This document shows, piece by piece, positions 33,701 through 41,064 of a DNA stretch of 64,000 nt. A program made the translations under genes and the position numbers. The first letter of the stretch is position 1, and each line of letters begins with the position of its first letter. Source of the DNA: Laedolimicola sp934402125 (GTDB lineage: Bacteria; Bacillota; Clostridia; Lachnospirales; Lachnospiraceae); assembly GCF_052065835.1 (NCBI RefSeq), contig NZ_JBQHTG010000003.1, forward strand, positions 1-64,000, given 5' to 3'. Below the pieces are notes generated by a model. The model was not told the origin of the DNA, ran no database searches, and worked only from the letters and a program-made list of their open reading frames with translations.

Positions 33701-34417
33701 ATGGAGCGTACCGCCGGGCTGATTCGCAGATCACAGGACGGAGATAAAGAAGCAAGGGAGATACTGATACAGGAAAATATGGGGCTGGTTCACCATGTGG
33801 TCCGGCGTTTTCTGGGCCGGGGCGTAGAGGCAGAGGATCTGGTGCAGATTGGATCCATCGGGCTTCTGAAGGCCATCGAGCGTTTTGACTTAAGCTATGA
33901 GGTGCGGTTTTCCACTTACGCCGTACCCATGATTGCCGGGGAGATCAAGCGCTTTCTCAGGGACGACAGCATGATTAAGGTGAGCCGCGCCTTAAAGGAG
34001 CTGGCGGTGAAGGCCGCGAGACTTCGGGAAGAGCTGCGGATGGAGCGGGGCGAGGAGCCGGGTATGGAAGAGCTGGCAGAAAAGCTTGGGGTAGATCCGG
34101 AGGAGCTGGCGCAGGCCTATGACAGCTGCAGCGAAGTGGAATCCCTGCACAAAATCATTTATCAGGGGGACGGGGAAGGCGTCAGTCTCATGGAACGGGT
34201 GGAGGAGAAAAAGGATGAGCAGGAGGAGCTGCTGACCGGTATGCTGGTGCGACAGCTTCTGGACACGCTGGAGCCGAAGGAACGCCGGCTGATCATACTG
34301 CGGTTCTTCTGCGACAGAACCCAGGCCCAGGTGGCCAGGGAGATGGGTATGACCCAGGTACAGGTGTCCCGGCTGGAAAAAAAGATACTTTCAACCCTGA
34401 AAAAACGGGCCGGATAG
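33701..34417 (+). CDS. sigF: RNA polymerase sigma F factor (SpoIIAC)
   Basis: The first forespore-specific sigma factor. The 238-residue protein has region 2 with E-D-L-V-Q-I-G-S-I-G-L-L-K-A-I-E-R-F-D (about 45-63) and F-S-T-Y-A-V-P-M-I-A-G-E-I-K-R-F-L-R-D-D, region 3, and region 4 with E-R-R-L-I-I-L-R-F-F and a helix-turn-helix T-Q-A-Q-V-A-R-E-M-G-M-T-Q-V-Q-V-S-R-L-E. The ATG at 33701, 2 bp after the spoIIAB stop, is preferred; an in-frame ATG nine codons upstream inside spoIIAB lacks a ribosome site. Its targets probably include the spoVA genes 3-11 kb downstream. Confidence 0.96.
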   Translation: MERTAGLIRRSQDGDKEAREILIQENMGLVHHVVRRFLGRGVEAEDLVQIGSIGLLKAIERFDLSYEVRFSTYAVPMIAGEIKRFLRDDSMIKVSRALKELAVKAARLREELRMERGEEPGMEELAEKLGVDPEELAQAYDSCSEVESLHKIIYQGDGEGVSLMERVEEKKDEQEELLTGMLVRQLLDTLEPKERRLIILRFFCDRTQAQVAREMGMTQVQVSRLEKKILSTLKKRAG

Positions 34418-34457
34418 AGAAAAATATGGAAAAATCGCGAAAATCCGCAAAAAAATC

Positions 34458-34486
34458 TTGAAATCTGCTATTTGACGGGCTATAAT
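34458..34486 (+). promoter_or_regulatory. Sigma-A promoter of amino-acid ABC transporter
   Basis: TTGAAA at 34458-34463 and TATAAT at 34481-34486 are 17 bp apart. The start point would be near 34493, leaving a 170-nt leader before the binding-protein gene. Confidence 0.7.
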
Positions 34487-34502
34487 GTCCCCAGAAACAA
34501 CG

Positions 34503-34547
34503 GAGTTTCAGAAAGGCGCGAGTGCACCTTCCTGAAGCTCTTTTTTT
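34503..34547 (+). terminator. Early leader terminator (candidate attenuator)
   Basis: GAGTTTCAG-A-AAGG (34503-34516) pairs with CCTT-C-CTGAAGCTC (34527-34540) with one mismatch and one G-U, followed by seven T. It starts only about 10 nt into the predicted transcript, so it can only act as a premature terminator for the transporter operon (or for a very short RNA), not as the terminator of sigF. Confidence 0.65.
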
Positions 34548-34565
34548 ACGCGAGCAACGAGTCAA

Positions 34566-34639
34566 AGTCCGTGCTTGCACGAGACCTTGAGGACTGCCGC
34601 GATAACGAGTAAAATTCGCGAAGCGTATTTTATCTCGTT
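34566..34639 (+). promoter_or_regulatory. Structured leader downstream of attenuator
   Basis: Two helices: AGTCC (34566-34570) with GGACT (34591-34595), enclosing a CGTG-CTTG-CACG tetraloop hairpin; and a long near-perfect hairpin from AACGAG (34604-34609) to CTCGTT (34634-34639) through AAAAT/ATTTT and CGC-GAA-GCG. The latter ends 10 bp before the GAAGGAGG ribosome site. The ligand, if any, is unknown; it is not a T-box or another riboswitch I recognise. Confidence 0.45.
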
Positions 34640-34662
34640 TCCATTTGAAGGAGGAGAATATT

Positions 34663-35559
34663 ATGAAAAACAGAATGATCGCACTGACAGCAGCCGCTGT
34701 ACTGGCTGTATCCCTGACCGCCTGCGGTTCCAAGGCAGAGGAGCCTGCGGCAGCAGACACTAAGACAGAAGCAGCAGAGGACACGGCTTCCGCAGATACC
34801 ACAGGAGATAAGAAAGTCCTGAAGGTAGCCATGGAATGCGGATACGCGCCGTACAACTGGACACAGCCGGACGATTCCAACGGAGCCGTTCCCATCAACG
34901 ACAGCTCCGATTACGCTTACGGCTATGACGTCATGATGGCAAAGAAGATTGCGGACGAGCTGGGCTATGAGCTGCAGATTGTAAAGCTTGACTGGGATTC
35001 CCTGGTACCGGCGGTACAGTCCGGAACGGTAGACTGCGTCATCGCAGGCCAGTCCATCACATCGGAACGTCTGGAAATGGTAGATTTTTCCAATCCGTAT
35101 TATTATGCATCCGTAGTCAGCCTGGTAAAGCAGGACGGACCGCTGGCTGACGCCAAGGGTATCTCCGATTTTGAGGGCGCGACCTGTACTTCCCAGCTGG
35201 GAACCATCTGGTATGACGTATGCCTGCCCCAGATCAAGGACGCCAATATCCAGCCTGCACAGGAGTCTGCACCGGCTATGCTGGTGGCTCTGGAGAGCGG
35301 ACGTACAGACCTGGTTGTAACCGATATGCCGACTGCAAAGGCAGCCTGTGTGGCATACCCGGATCTGAAGCTTCTGGACTTCACGGATACAGACGATGAT
35401 TTCGCGGTTTCTGACGAGGAAATCAACATCGGAATCTCTGTACAGAAGGGCAATACCGAGCTTCTGGACGGCATTAACAGCGTACTGGCTACCATGACGG
35501 TGGATGATTTCAACAGCATGATGGACGAAGCCATCTCCGTTCAGCCGCTGTCTGAGTAA
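34663..35559 (+). CDS. Amino-acid ABC transporter substrate-binding lipoprotein
   Basis: A 298-residue extracellular receptor of the SBP_bac_3 family. The signal peptide ends S-L-T-A-C-G-S (Cys about 21), followed by a Glu/Ala/Asp/Thr-rich linker. The body has the family signature G-Y-D-V-M-M-A-K-K-I-A-D-E-L and then W-D-S-L-V-P-A-V-Q-S-G-T-V-D-C-V-I-A-G and F-S-N-P-Y-Y. The exact amino acid cannot be read from sequence. The ATG at 34663 follows GAAGGAGGAG by 6 nt; a second in-frame ATG six codons upstream overlaps that site. It is the first gene of a three-gene transporter operon behind a structured leader. Confidence 0.9.
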   Translation: MKNRMIALTAAAVLAVSLTACGSKAEEPAAADTKTEAAEDTASADTTGDKKVLKVAMECGYAPYNWTQPDDSNGAVPINDSSDYAYGYDVMMAKKIADELGYELQIVKLDWDSLVPAVQSGTVDCVIAGQSITSERLEMVDFSNPYYYASVVSLVKQDGPLADAKGISDFEGATCTSQLGTIWYDVCLPQIKDANIQPAQESAPAMLVALESGRTDLVVTDMPTAKAACVAYPDLKLLDFTDTDDDFAVSDEEINIGISVQKGNTELLDGINSVLATMTVDDFNSMMDEAISVQPLSE

Positions 35560-35601
35560 AATAAAAAACGGTAAGAAATAAAAGGGAGCTGTGAACATAA
35601 G

Positions 35602-36405
35602 ATGTCCATATCAAATATGAATTTCCTGGAGAGAATCCTATATCTGCTCCAGCGCTACGGCGTTTCTTATCTGAAGGGAGCCGGAACGACGCTGGCAATC
35701 GCGCTGGTATCCACAGCCATCGGCTGTCTGATTGGCTTTGTGGTCGGCGTGGTACAGACCATTCCGGTGGATAAGAAGCGTGACAGCGCCGCGAAGCGGG
35801 GACTTCTGCGGGTAGTGAAAATGATCCTGAAGGCCTACGTGGAGCTGTTCCGCGGTACGCCTATGATTGTACAGGCAGTCTTTATCTATTACGGCCTGTC
35901 ACAGATGTTTCAGATTCAGCTGGGAATGTGGTCCGCCGCATTTCTGGTGGTATCTATTAACACAGGAGCCTATATGGCGGAATCGGTCCGCGGCGGAATC
36001 ATTTCCGTGGATCCCGGTCAGATGGAGGGCGCCAAGGCCATCGGCATGACCCATGTGCAGGCCATGAAAAATGTGATCCTGCCCCAGGCTATCCGCAATA
36101 TTATGCCGCAGATCGGCAACAACCTGATCATCAACATCAAGGACACCTCGGTGCTGTCAGTTATCAGTATCGTGGATCTGTTCTTCGTACATAAGAGTGT
36201 GGCGGGCGCGCTGTATACCTATTTTGAGTCGGCGACCATCGTAATGGCCATTTATCTGACCATGACGCTGGTGACTTCGAGACTCTTACTTCTGGTGGAG
36301 AAGAAGATGGACGGCGACGCCAATTATGAGCTGGTGGATACCATGGATATCGGCAATCAGCTCCGTACCGTCCGGGAAAATGACGGGGAAGGGAGACGCG
36401 GATAA
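35602..36405 (+). CDS. Polar amino-acid ABC transporter permease
   Basis: A 267-residue membrane protein of the HisM/GlnP family. It shows an N-terminal helix L-K-G-A-G-T-T-L-A-I-A-L, the E-L-F-R-G-T-P-M-I-V-Q motif near 90, and the ATPase-coupling EAA loop E-G-A-K-A-I-G-M-T-H-V-Q-A-M near 140-153, then L-P-Q-A-I-R-N-I-M-P. It has about five membrane helices. A single permease gene means it acts as a homodimer. A charged insertion with K-K-R-D-S-A-A-K-R near 55 lies on the cytosolic side. The stop codon overlaps the ATPase start (TAATG). Confidence 0.92.
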   Translation: MSISNMNFLERILYLLQRYGVSYLKGAGTTLAIALVSTAIGCLIGFVVGVVQTIPVDKKRDSAAKRGLLRVVKMILKAYVELFRGTPMIVQAVFIYYGLSQMFQIQLGMWSAAFLVVSINTGAYMAESVRGGIISVDPGQMEGAKAIGMTHVQAMKNVILPQAIRNIMPQIGNNLIINIKDTSVLSVISIVDLFFVHKSVAGALYTYFESATIVMAIYLTMTLVTSRLLLLVEKKMDGDANYELVDTMDIGNQLRTVRENDGEGRRG

Positions 36406-37157
36406 TGAGTGAGAAAGAACTGATTCTGCAGGTTTCCCATCTTCAAAAGAGCTTTGGAAATCATGCGGTACTGAATGATATTGATTTTGAGGTGCGAAAA
36501 GGCGACGTGGTGTCCATTATCGGCGCATCCGGTTCCGGTAAGTCTACCATGCTCCGCTGTATCAACCTTCTGGAGGAGCCGGGCGGAGGTGCGATTCTGT
36601 TTCACGGACAGGATATCACGGATCCGAAGGTGAATGTGCCGGCCTACCGGGCGAAGGTAGGTATGGTGTTCCAGAATTTCAACCTGTTCAACAATATGAC
36701 GGTGCTGGAGAACTGTATCGTAGGCCAGGTGAAGGTGGCGAAGAAGAAGCCGGAGGAGGCCCGGGAAAGCGCGATCCGGTATCTCCGTCAGGTGGGCATG
36801 GAGCCTTTCCTGAACGCCAAGCCCCGGCAGCTGTCGGGCGGTCAGAAGCAGCGTGTGGCTATCGCCCGGGCCCTGGCCATGGAGCCGGAGGTGCTGCTCT
36901 TTGACGAGCCGACCTCGGCACTGGATCCCCAGATGGTGGGCGAGGTCTTAAGCGTCATGGAGGATCTGGCGAAGCAGGGGCTGACCATGCTGGTCGTGAC
37001 TCATGAGATGGCCTTTGCGCGGGATGTGTCCACCCATGTGATCTACATGTCCGAGGGCGTTATCGAGGAAGAAGGGACGCCAGAGCGGATCTTCGGGGCG
37101 CCGGAGAGTGAAAAGACGAAGGAGTTTCTGGCGCGATTCCGGAATACGAGTATTTAA
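36405..37157 (+). CDS. Polar amino-acid ABC transporter ATPase
   Basis: A 250-residue GlnQ/HisP-type ATPase. Walker A is G-A-S-G-S-G-K-S-T (about 38-46), the Q-loop is F-Q-N-F-N-L-F-N-N-M, the signature is L-S-G-G-Q-K-Q-R-V-A-I-A-R-A, and Walker B is L-L-F-D-E-P-T-S-A-L-D-P; the H-switch is V-V-T-H-E-M. All are intact. It is translationally coupled to the permease gene by a one-base overlap. A sporulation-type promoter for the next gene begins only 8 bp after its stop codon, and no terminator is visible between them. Confidence 0.95.
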   Translation: MSEKELILQVSHLQKSFGNHAVLNDIDFEVRKGDVVSIIGASGSGKSTMLRCINLLEEPGGGAILFHGQDITDPKVNVPAYRAKVGMVFQNFNLFNNMTVLENCIVGQVKVAKKKPEEARESAIRYLRQVGMEPFLNAKPRQLSGGQKQRVAIARALAMEPEVLLFDEPTSALDPQMVGEVLSVMEDLAKQGLTMLVVTHEMAFARDVSTHVIYMSEGVIEEEGTPERIFGAPESEKTKEFLARFRNTSI

Positions 37158-37164
37158 AAAAAGT

Positions 37165-37193
37165 GCATAATTTTTGTTGATAGAAGCACACTA
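37165..37193 (+). promoter_or_regulatory. Forespore (sigma G/F-type) promoter of spoVAB-spoVAC
   Basis: GCATA (37165-37169), a 17-bp gap, then CACACTA (37187-37193). This resembles sigma G sites (-10 CATNNTA, one mismatch), and spoVA is sigma G-dependent in Bacillus. The same GCATA-N17 geometry occurs before spoVAD at 44398. Confidence 0.5.
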
Positions 37194-37231
37194 ACTTTGA
37201 GAAATGGATTTCAAAAAGGAGGTGTGCTTCT

Positions 37232-37384
37232 GTGGATCATACGAAGTATCGGGTGTGGCTGGGAGCAATATTGCTGGTGCTGGTAGCGGCAGGCGTGGTG
37301 TGGTATCTGCTGGCGCAGGAGAGAAGAGAACCGGTGACGGACGGAACGCTGGTATACCGGGAAGTGACGGAAGAGCCGGCATGA
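37232..37384 (+). CDS. Single-pass membrane protein of 50 residues, spoVA-associated
   Basis: A GTG-started ORF, 9 nt after AAAGGAGG, whose stop overlaps the spoVAB start (ATGA). The product has a short cytosolic end (M-D-H-T-K-Y-R-V), one strong membrane helix (about 9-28, W-L-G-A-I-L-L-V-L-V-A-A-G-V-V-W-Y-L-L) and a charged, probably external tail rich in Glu, Arg and Thr. It occupies the place where spoVAA normally stands but has no resemblance to SpoVAA, which is encoded 6.3 kb away. It is likely to be expressed in the forespore with spoVAB. No family is recognised. Confidence 0.6.
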   Translation: MDHTKYRVWLGAILLVLVAAGVVWYLLAQERREPVTDGTLVYREVTEEPA

Positions 37385-37800
37385 AGATAGGAAAGCAGAT
37401 CCTGATGGCAGTGCTCGGCTTCAGCTCCGGGCTCGGCGTGGCAGGCGGCGTGGTGGCGCTGATCATTGCCCTGGGACTGGTGTCGGAATTTGCGGAGCAG
37501 ACCCACACGGCCCGGCATATTTTCCGGTATGAGGACGCGATTTCCGCCGGGGCTATCATCGGAAATGTGATCAGCGTATATCAGCTGACGCTGCATCTGG
37601 GACAGGCCGGGGCGGGTATGTTTGGTCTGTTTTCCGGAATTTTTGTGGGAGCCTGGTCCATGGCGCTGACGGAGATCCTGAATATCGTTCCCATTTTTAC
37701 CAGGAGACTGGATCTCAGGAGAGGGCTGGGACTGATCGTCAGTTCCATGGCGGCGGGCCGGACGGTGGGTTCATTTTTATATTATTATTTTCGGTTTTAG
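37381..37800 (+). CDS. spoVAB: Stage V sporulation protein AB
   Basis: A 139-residue membrane protein with four hydrophobic segments, part of the SpoVA system that moves dipicolinic acid into the developing spore and out again at germination. Similarity to B. subtilis SpoVAB is clear in V-A-L-I-I-A-L-G-L-V, in Y-E-D-A-I-S-A-G-A-I-I-G, and especially in L-F-S-G-I-F-V-G-A-W-S-M-A-L-T-E-I-L-N followed by V-P-I-F-T-R-R. The ATG at 37381 overlaps the preceding small ORF. The frame stays open 59 codons upstream, but that part is covered by the small ORF and is not used. Confidence 0.9.
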   Translation: MKIGKQILMAVLGFSSGLGVAGGVVALIIALGLVSEFAEQTHTARHIFRYEDAISAGAIIGNVISVYQLTLHLGQAGAGMFGLFSGIFVGAWSMALTEILNIVPIFTRRLDLRRGLGLIVSSMAAGRTVGSFLYYYFRF

Positions 37801-37811
37801 GAGGAAACAGC

Positions 37812-38285
37812 ATGAAGGAATTTCAGGGATCCCGGCGGCAGCAGCCGGACGAGGCAGGGAAAGAACGCTATAACCGGTATGTGAAGGACGTGACGCCTAC
37901 CCACAGCCTTCCGGCGCAGATGGCAAAGGCTTTCATGACGGGCGGTCTGATCTGCTGCCTGGGTCAGGGAATTCTCAACTGCGCGCTGCGCGCGGGGCTG
38001 GATTCGAAGACCGCGGGAAGCTGGTGCTCGCTGGGATTGGTGGTGCTGAGCGCGGTCCTTACCGGTCTTAACATCTTTCCGGCTATCGCCAAATGGGGTG
38101 GCGCGGGCGCGCTGGTTCCCATCACCGGCTTTGCCAACAGTGTGGCGGCCCCGGCCATCGAATATCAGAAGGAGGGGCAGGTTTTCGGGATCGGCTGCAA
38201 GATTTTTACCATTGCGGGCCCGGTGATATTGTATGGCATATTTACCAGCTGGGTGCTGGGAATTGTCTATTTTCTAGTAAAATGA
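37812..38285 (+). CDS. spoVAC: Stage V sporulation protein AC
   Basis: A 157-residue membrane protein of the SpoVA dipicolinate channel; SpoVAC acts as a mechanosensitive channel in Bacillus. A charged N-terminus (1-38) precedes the conserved A-F-M-T-G-G-L-I-C-C-L-G-Q-G. A-G-A-L-V-P-I-T-G-F-A-N-S-V-A-A-P-A-I-E-Y then Q-K-E-G follows, diagnostic of SpoVAC/SpoVAE. It follows spoVAB by 11 bp behind AGGAGG. In Bacillus spoVAD comes next; here the run is interrupted and a sigma-A promoter for unrelated genes begins 42 bp after the stop. Confidence 0.95.
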   Translation: MKEFQGSRRQQPDEAGKERYNRYVKDVTPTHSLPAQMAKAFMTGGLICCLGQGILNCALRAGLDSKTAGSWCSLGLVVLSAVLTGLNIFPAIAKWGGAGALVPITGFANSVAAPAIEYQKEGQVFGIGCKIFTIAGPVILYGIFTSWVLGIVYFLVK

Positions 38286-38326
38286 TATGAAAAGTATGAA
38301 AAGGCGATTTTTCACTGGATTTCCGG

Positions 38327-38354
38327 TTGACAAATCCTCTGTCTGTGTTAGAAT
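38327..38354 (+). promoter_or_regulatory. Sigma-A promoter of NhaC/PatB/molybdoenzyme block
   Basis: A perfect TTGACA at 38327-38332 and TAGAAT at 38349-38354 are 16 bp apart. A vegetative promoter here shows that the inserted block need not depend on sporulation. Confidence 0.7.
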
Positions 38355-38410
38355 GTACGAAAGTGTAGCGGTTTAAAGTGGCGCATTGCTAAAAATATGC
38401 GGATCGTACA
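38354..38410 (+). promoter_or_regulatory. Structured 5' leader upstream of NhaC-family gene
   Basis: TGTACGA (38354-38360) pairs with TCGTACA (38404-38410), enclosing CGCAT (38382-38386) with ATGCG (38397-38401) and an A-rich loop. The outer stem begins at the -10, so part of it may lie before the start point. No riboswitch class is recognised; it could equally be an operator palindrome pair. Confidence 0.35.
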
Positions 38411-38444
38411 CGGACTTCTTCTGAGGAAAGGCAGGAACTAAACC

Positions 38445-39809
38445 ATGAATTACGGAATCTACAGTATTTTACCGTCTCTGGCGGCGATTGTTCTGGCGCT
38501 GGTAACGAAAAATGTATTTATCGCGCTGTTTATCGCATTGCTGCTGGGCAATTTTATTCTGAACCCCAGTCTTGTGAATGTGCTTGTGGGAACCAAGGAC
38601 ATGATGGTGGACGTGTTCTCCAGCCACTCCAGCACCTCGATTATCTTCATTCTGCTGATGCTGGGCGGTCTGTTTTATCTGATTGAAAAGGCGGGTGGCT
38701 TAAGAGGTTTTACTCACTTTATGATTGCGAAGCGGAGTGTGGTCAAGTCCCGCAGGGGCGCGGAGCTGTTTACCTGGCTCATCGGCGTTCTGATGTTCCT
38801 GGACGGCACCATGAGCGTGATGATCACCGGAGCGATTGCCAGACCCTTTACGAAGGCTTTTAAAATCTCTCCGGAGAAGACAGCGTGGATCGTGCATTCC
38901 ACAGCGACGCCCATGTCCATTCTGATTCCGATTGCGGCGTATGGTCCCTATATCGCCAGCTTTATCGAAGCGCAGGGCGTGGCAGATCCCACGTCGGTCA
39001 TGGTCCGCAGCATCGGCTTTAATTTCTACTGCATTATGGCTGTCGTAGGTGTGGCGGTCTTTACGCTGTTACATATTGAGTACGGCCCTATGAAAAAGGT
39101 TGAGGAAGCTTATATGCAGGGAACCGGCGGAAACGGACAGGATCCGGACGGCGAGGTGGAGCAGCCGGGAAGCGGAAAGGCCCGTTATTTGGCTCTGCCG
39201 CTGGTTATCATGATTGGCTTTGCGTTGATTTATTTCTTTGCGGCAGGGGACAGCGAGACCGGACTGATTCTGGGAATCTTCTTTGGAAGCCTGTATCTGA
39301 TGCTGGATCTGGCGGTTCATAAGGTCATGAAGTTCGGCGAGACCCTGGACGTCTTTTTTAAGGGCTGCGGAAGCATGACCGGCATTGTGGCGATTATGGT
39401 ATTCGCCTACGCCCTCAGTAACCTGCTGGGTGAGCTGGGTACGGCGGAGTTCCTGTCCGGCGTGCTGGTACAGCTTATCTCCCCGACCGTGTTTACGGCG
39501 CTTGCGTTTATCGCCACCTGCCTGCTTTCCTTTTCTACGGGAACCAGCGCAGGCAGCATTGCCATTATGATGCCGGTGCTTCTGCCCATGGCGCTGACGC
39601 TGAATGTGCCGGTGGTGCTGATTACCGGTGCTATCGCAGGCGGCGCGGTATTCGGAGACCATACCTCTCCGATCTCAGATACGACCGTTATGACCTGCTC
39701 CTCCTGTGAGTGCGACGTGGTGTCCCATGTGAAGACACAGCTGCCGTATGCGCTGACCTTTGCGGCTATCGCAGTTGTCATTTATCTGGTGCTGGGCTTT
39801 ATCCTGTAG
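38445..39809 (+). CDS. NhaC-family Na+/H+ antiporter-type transporter
   Basis: A 454-residue membrane protein with about 11-12 helices, of the NhaC/ion-transporter superfamily whose members exchange sodium for protons or carry amino and organic acids (MetT- and TyrT-type proteins belong here). Seen: G-G-L-F-Y-L-I-E-K-A-G-G near 70, the central loop rich in Gly/Asp/Glu (about 228-245), and the conserved G-D-H-T-S-P-I-S-D-T-T-V-M-T-C-S-S-C near 405-422. It leads a four-gene run with a C-S lyase and a molybdo-oxidoreductase, which favours import of a sulfur-containing amino acid over simple pH homeostasis. That is inference from context. Confidence 0.85.
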   Translation: MNYGIYSILPSLAAIVLALVTKNVFIALFIALLLGNFILNPSLVNVLVGTKDMMVDVFSSHSSTSIIFILLMLGGLFYLIEKAGGLRGFTHFMIAKRSVVKSRRGAELFTWLIGVLMFLDGTMSVMITGAIARPFTKAFKISPEKTAWIVHSTATPMSILIPIAAYGPYIASFIEAQGVADPTSVMVRSIGFNFYCIMAVVGVAVFTLLHIEYGPMKKVEEAYMQGTGGNGQDPDGEVEQPGSGKARYLALPLVIMIGFALIYFFAAGDSETGLILGIFFGSLYLMLDLAVHKVMKFGETLDVFFKGCGSMTGIVAIMVFAYALSNLLGELGTAEFLSGVLVQLISPTVFTALAFIATCLLSFSTGTSAGSIAIMMPVLLPMALTLNVPVVLITGAIAGGAVFGDHTSPISDTTVMTCSSCECDVVSHVKTQLPYALTFAAIAVVIYLVLGFIL

Positions 39810-39861
39810 TATAATAAAGGCAGACAGTACGAGAAATCAGGTAACAGGGAAAAATTGGAAT

Positions 39862-41061
39862 ATGGGAAATAACAAAATCTATAATTTTGATGAGCCCATT
39901 TGCCGCATAGGACAGAACTGTGCGAAATGGGGAGAAGAATATATCGGAAGCGGCAGTGACATGCTGCTTCCGTTTTGGGTGGCGGATACGGATTTCCGGG
40001 CGCCGGAGGAGGTCAACGAGGCCCTGAGGGCCTGCGTGGAGCACGGAATCTATGGATATGTGCGCCCTTCCGCGTCCTGCCTTCAGGCGGCGGCCTCCTG
40101 GCAGCAGCGGCGGCATGATTTTCCGGCAAAACCGGAGTGGATTACGGTGGTTCCGGGGATTGACTGCGCCATGGCGACGGCAGTGCAGGCTTTTACAAAG
40201 CCCGGCGATAAGATTCTCATCAATACGCCGATTTACGATCCGTTTTTTGAGGTCATCGAAAAGAACGGCCGGGAGACGGTAGACAGCCCCATGGAACTTG
40301 AGGACGGAGGCTATCAGTTTAACTGGACGGATTTTGAAGAAAAGCTTAAGGGTTGCCGGCTGTGGATGTTCTGCAATCCCCAGAATCCGGAGGGACGCAG
40401 CTTCCGGGAAGAGGAGCTTCGGAAAGCCGGAGAGCTCTGCGCAAAATACAACGTGCTGATGTTGGCAGATGAGATTCACGGGGATATTGTCTACGACGGA
40501 AGAAAGCATATTCCGCTGGCGTCTCTGTCGGAGGAGTTCTGTGGGCGCACCATTACCTGTACGTCCCCCAGCAAGACCTTCAGTGTGGCGGGAATGGCGG
40601 CTTCCGTAATTCTGATTGCAGATGAGAAGCTGCGGGAGCAGTTCCGGGCGACGCTTTCCAAAAATACGCCGGGAGTAAGCTGCTTAAGCCTGGTGGCGAT
40701 GGAAGCTGCCTATCGGTACGGGGATTCTTACGCGGATCAGCTTGTGGCCTATCTGCAGGGAAACCGGGATTTTATGCTGGAGTATCTGCGAAAATATCTG
40801 CCGCAGCTTCGGCCCGTCTATCCGGAGGCCATGTTCCTTATCTGGCTGGACTGCAGCGGACTGGGCCTTCCGGCAGAAGAATTACCGGCGTTTTTTGAGC
40901 AGGCAGGCGTACGCCTGTCCATGGGAAATGCTTACCGGGAAAAGAGCGGTCAGTCTGTACGGCTGAATTTCGGCTGTACCAGGGCAACCCTTCAGGCGGG
41001 CCTTGAGAGAATCCGGGCGGCAGTGGAGGCTCGCTGCATAGAAGCGGATACGAAGGAATAG
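39862..41061 (+). CDS. PatB/MalY-type PLP-dependent C-S lyase / aminotransferase
   Basis: A 399-residue fold-type I PLP enzyme. The PatB/MalY features are the N-terminal L-P-F-W-V-A-D-T-D-F-R-A-P, the Y-G-Y region near 62, N-P-Q-N-P-E-G near 170, A-D-E-I-H-G-D-I-V-Y near 201-211 and the Schiff-base lysine in S-P-S-K-T-F-S (Lys238). The family cleaves the C-S bond of cystathionine, cysteine or S-substituted cysteines, giving a thiol, pyruvate and ammonia. The ATG at 39862 is preferred, behind a weak CAGGGA; the open frame begins 34 codons earlier inside the transporter gene. It follows the NhaC gene by 52 bp and precedes the molybdoenzyme by 3 bp. Confidence 0.88.
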   Translation: MGNNKIYNFDEPICRIGQNCAKWGEEYIGSGSDMLLPFWVADTDFRAPEEVNEALRACVEHGIYGYVRPSASCLQAAASWQQRRHDFPAKPEWITVVPGIDCAMATAVQAFTKPGDKILINTPIYDPFFEVIEKNGRETVDSPMELEDGGYQFNWTDFEEKLKGCRLWMFCNPQNPEGRSFREEELRKAGELCAKYNVLMLADEIHGDIVYDGRKHIPLASLSEEFCGRTITCTSPSKTFSVAGMAASVILIADEKLREQFRATLSKNTPGVSCLSLVAMEAAYRYGDSYADQLVAYLQGNRDFMLEYLRKYLPQLRPVYPEAMFLIWLDCSGLGLPAEELPAFFEQAGVRLSMGNAYREKSGQSVRLNFGCTRATLQAGLERIRAAVEARCIEADTKE

Positions 41062-41064
41062 GAA

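Noticed and set aside
37204..37380. N-terminal extension of SpoVAB by 59 residues
   Set aside because: The extension has no ribosome site and is Gly/Arg-rich nonsense, while the 50-residue ORF in another frame has a good site and coupling to spoVAB.
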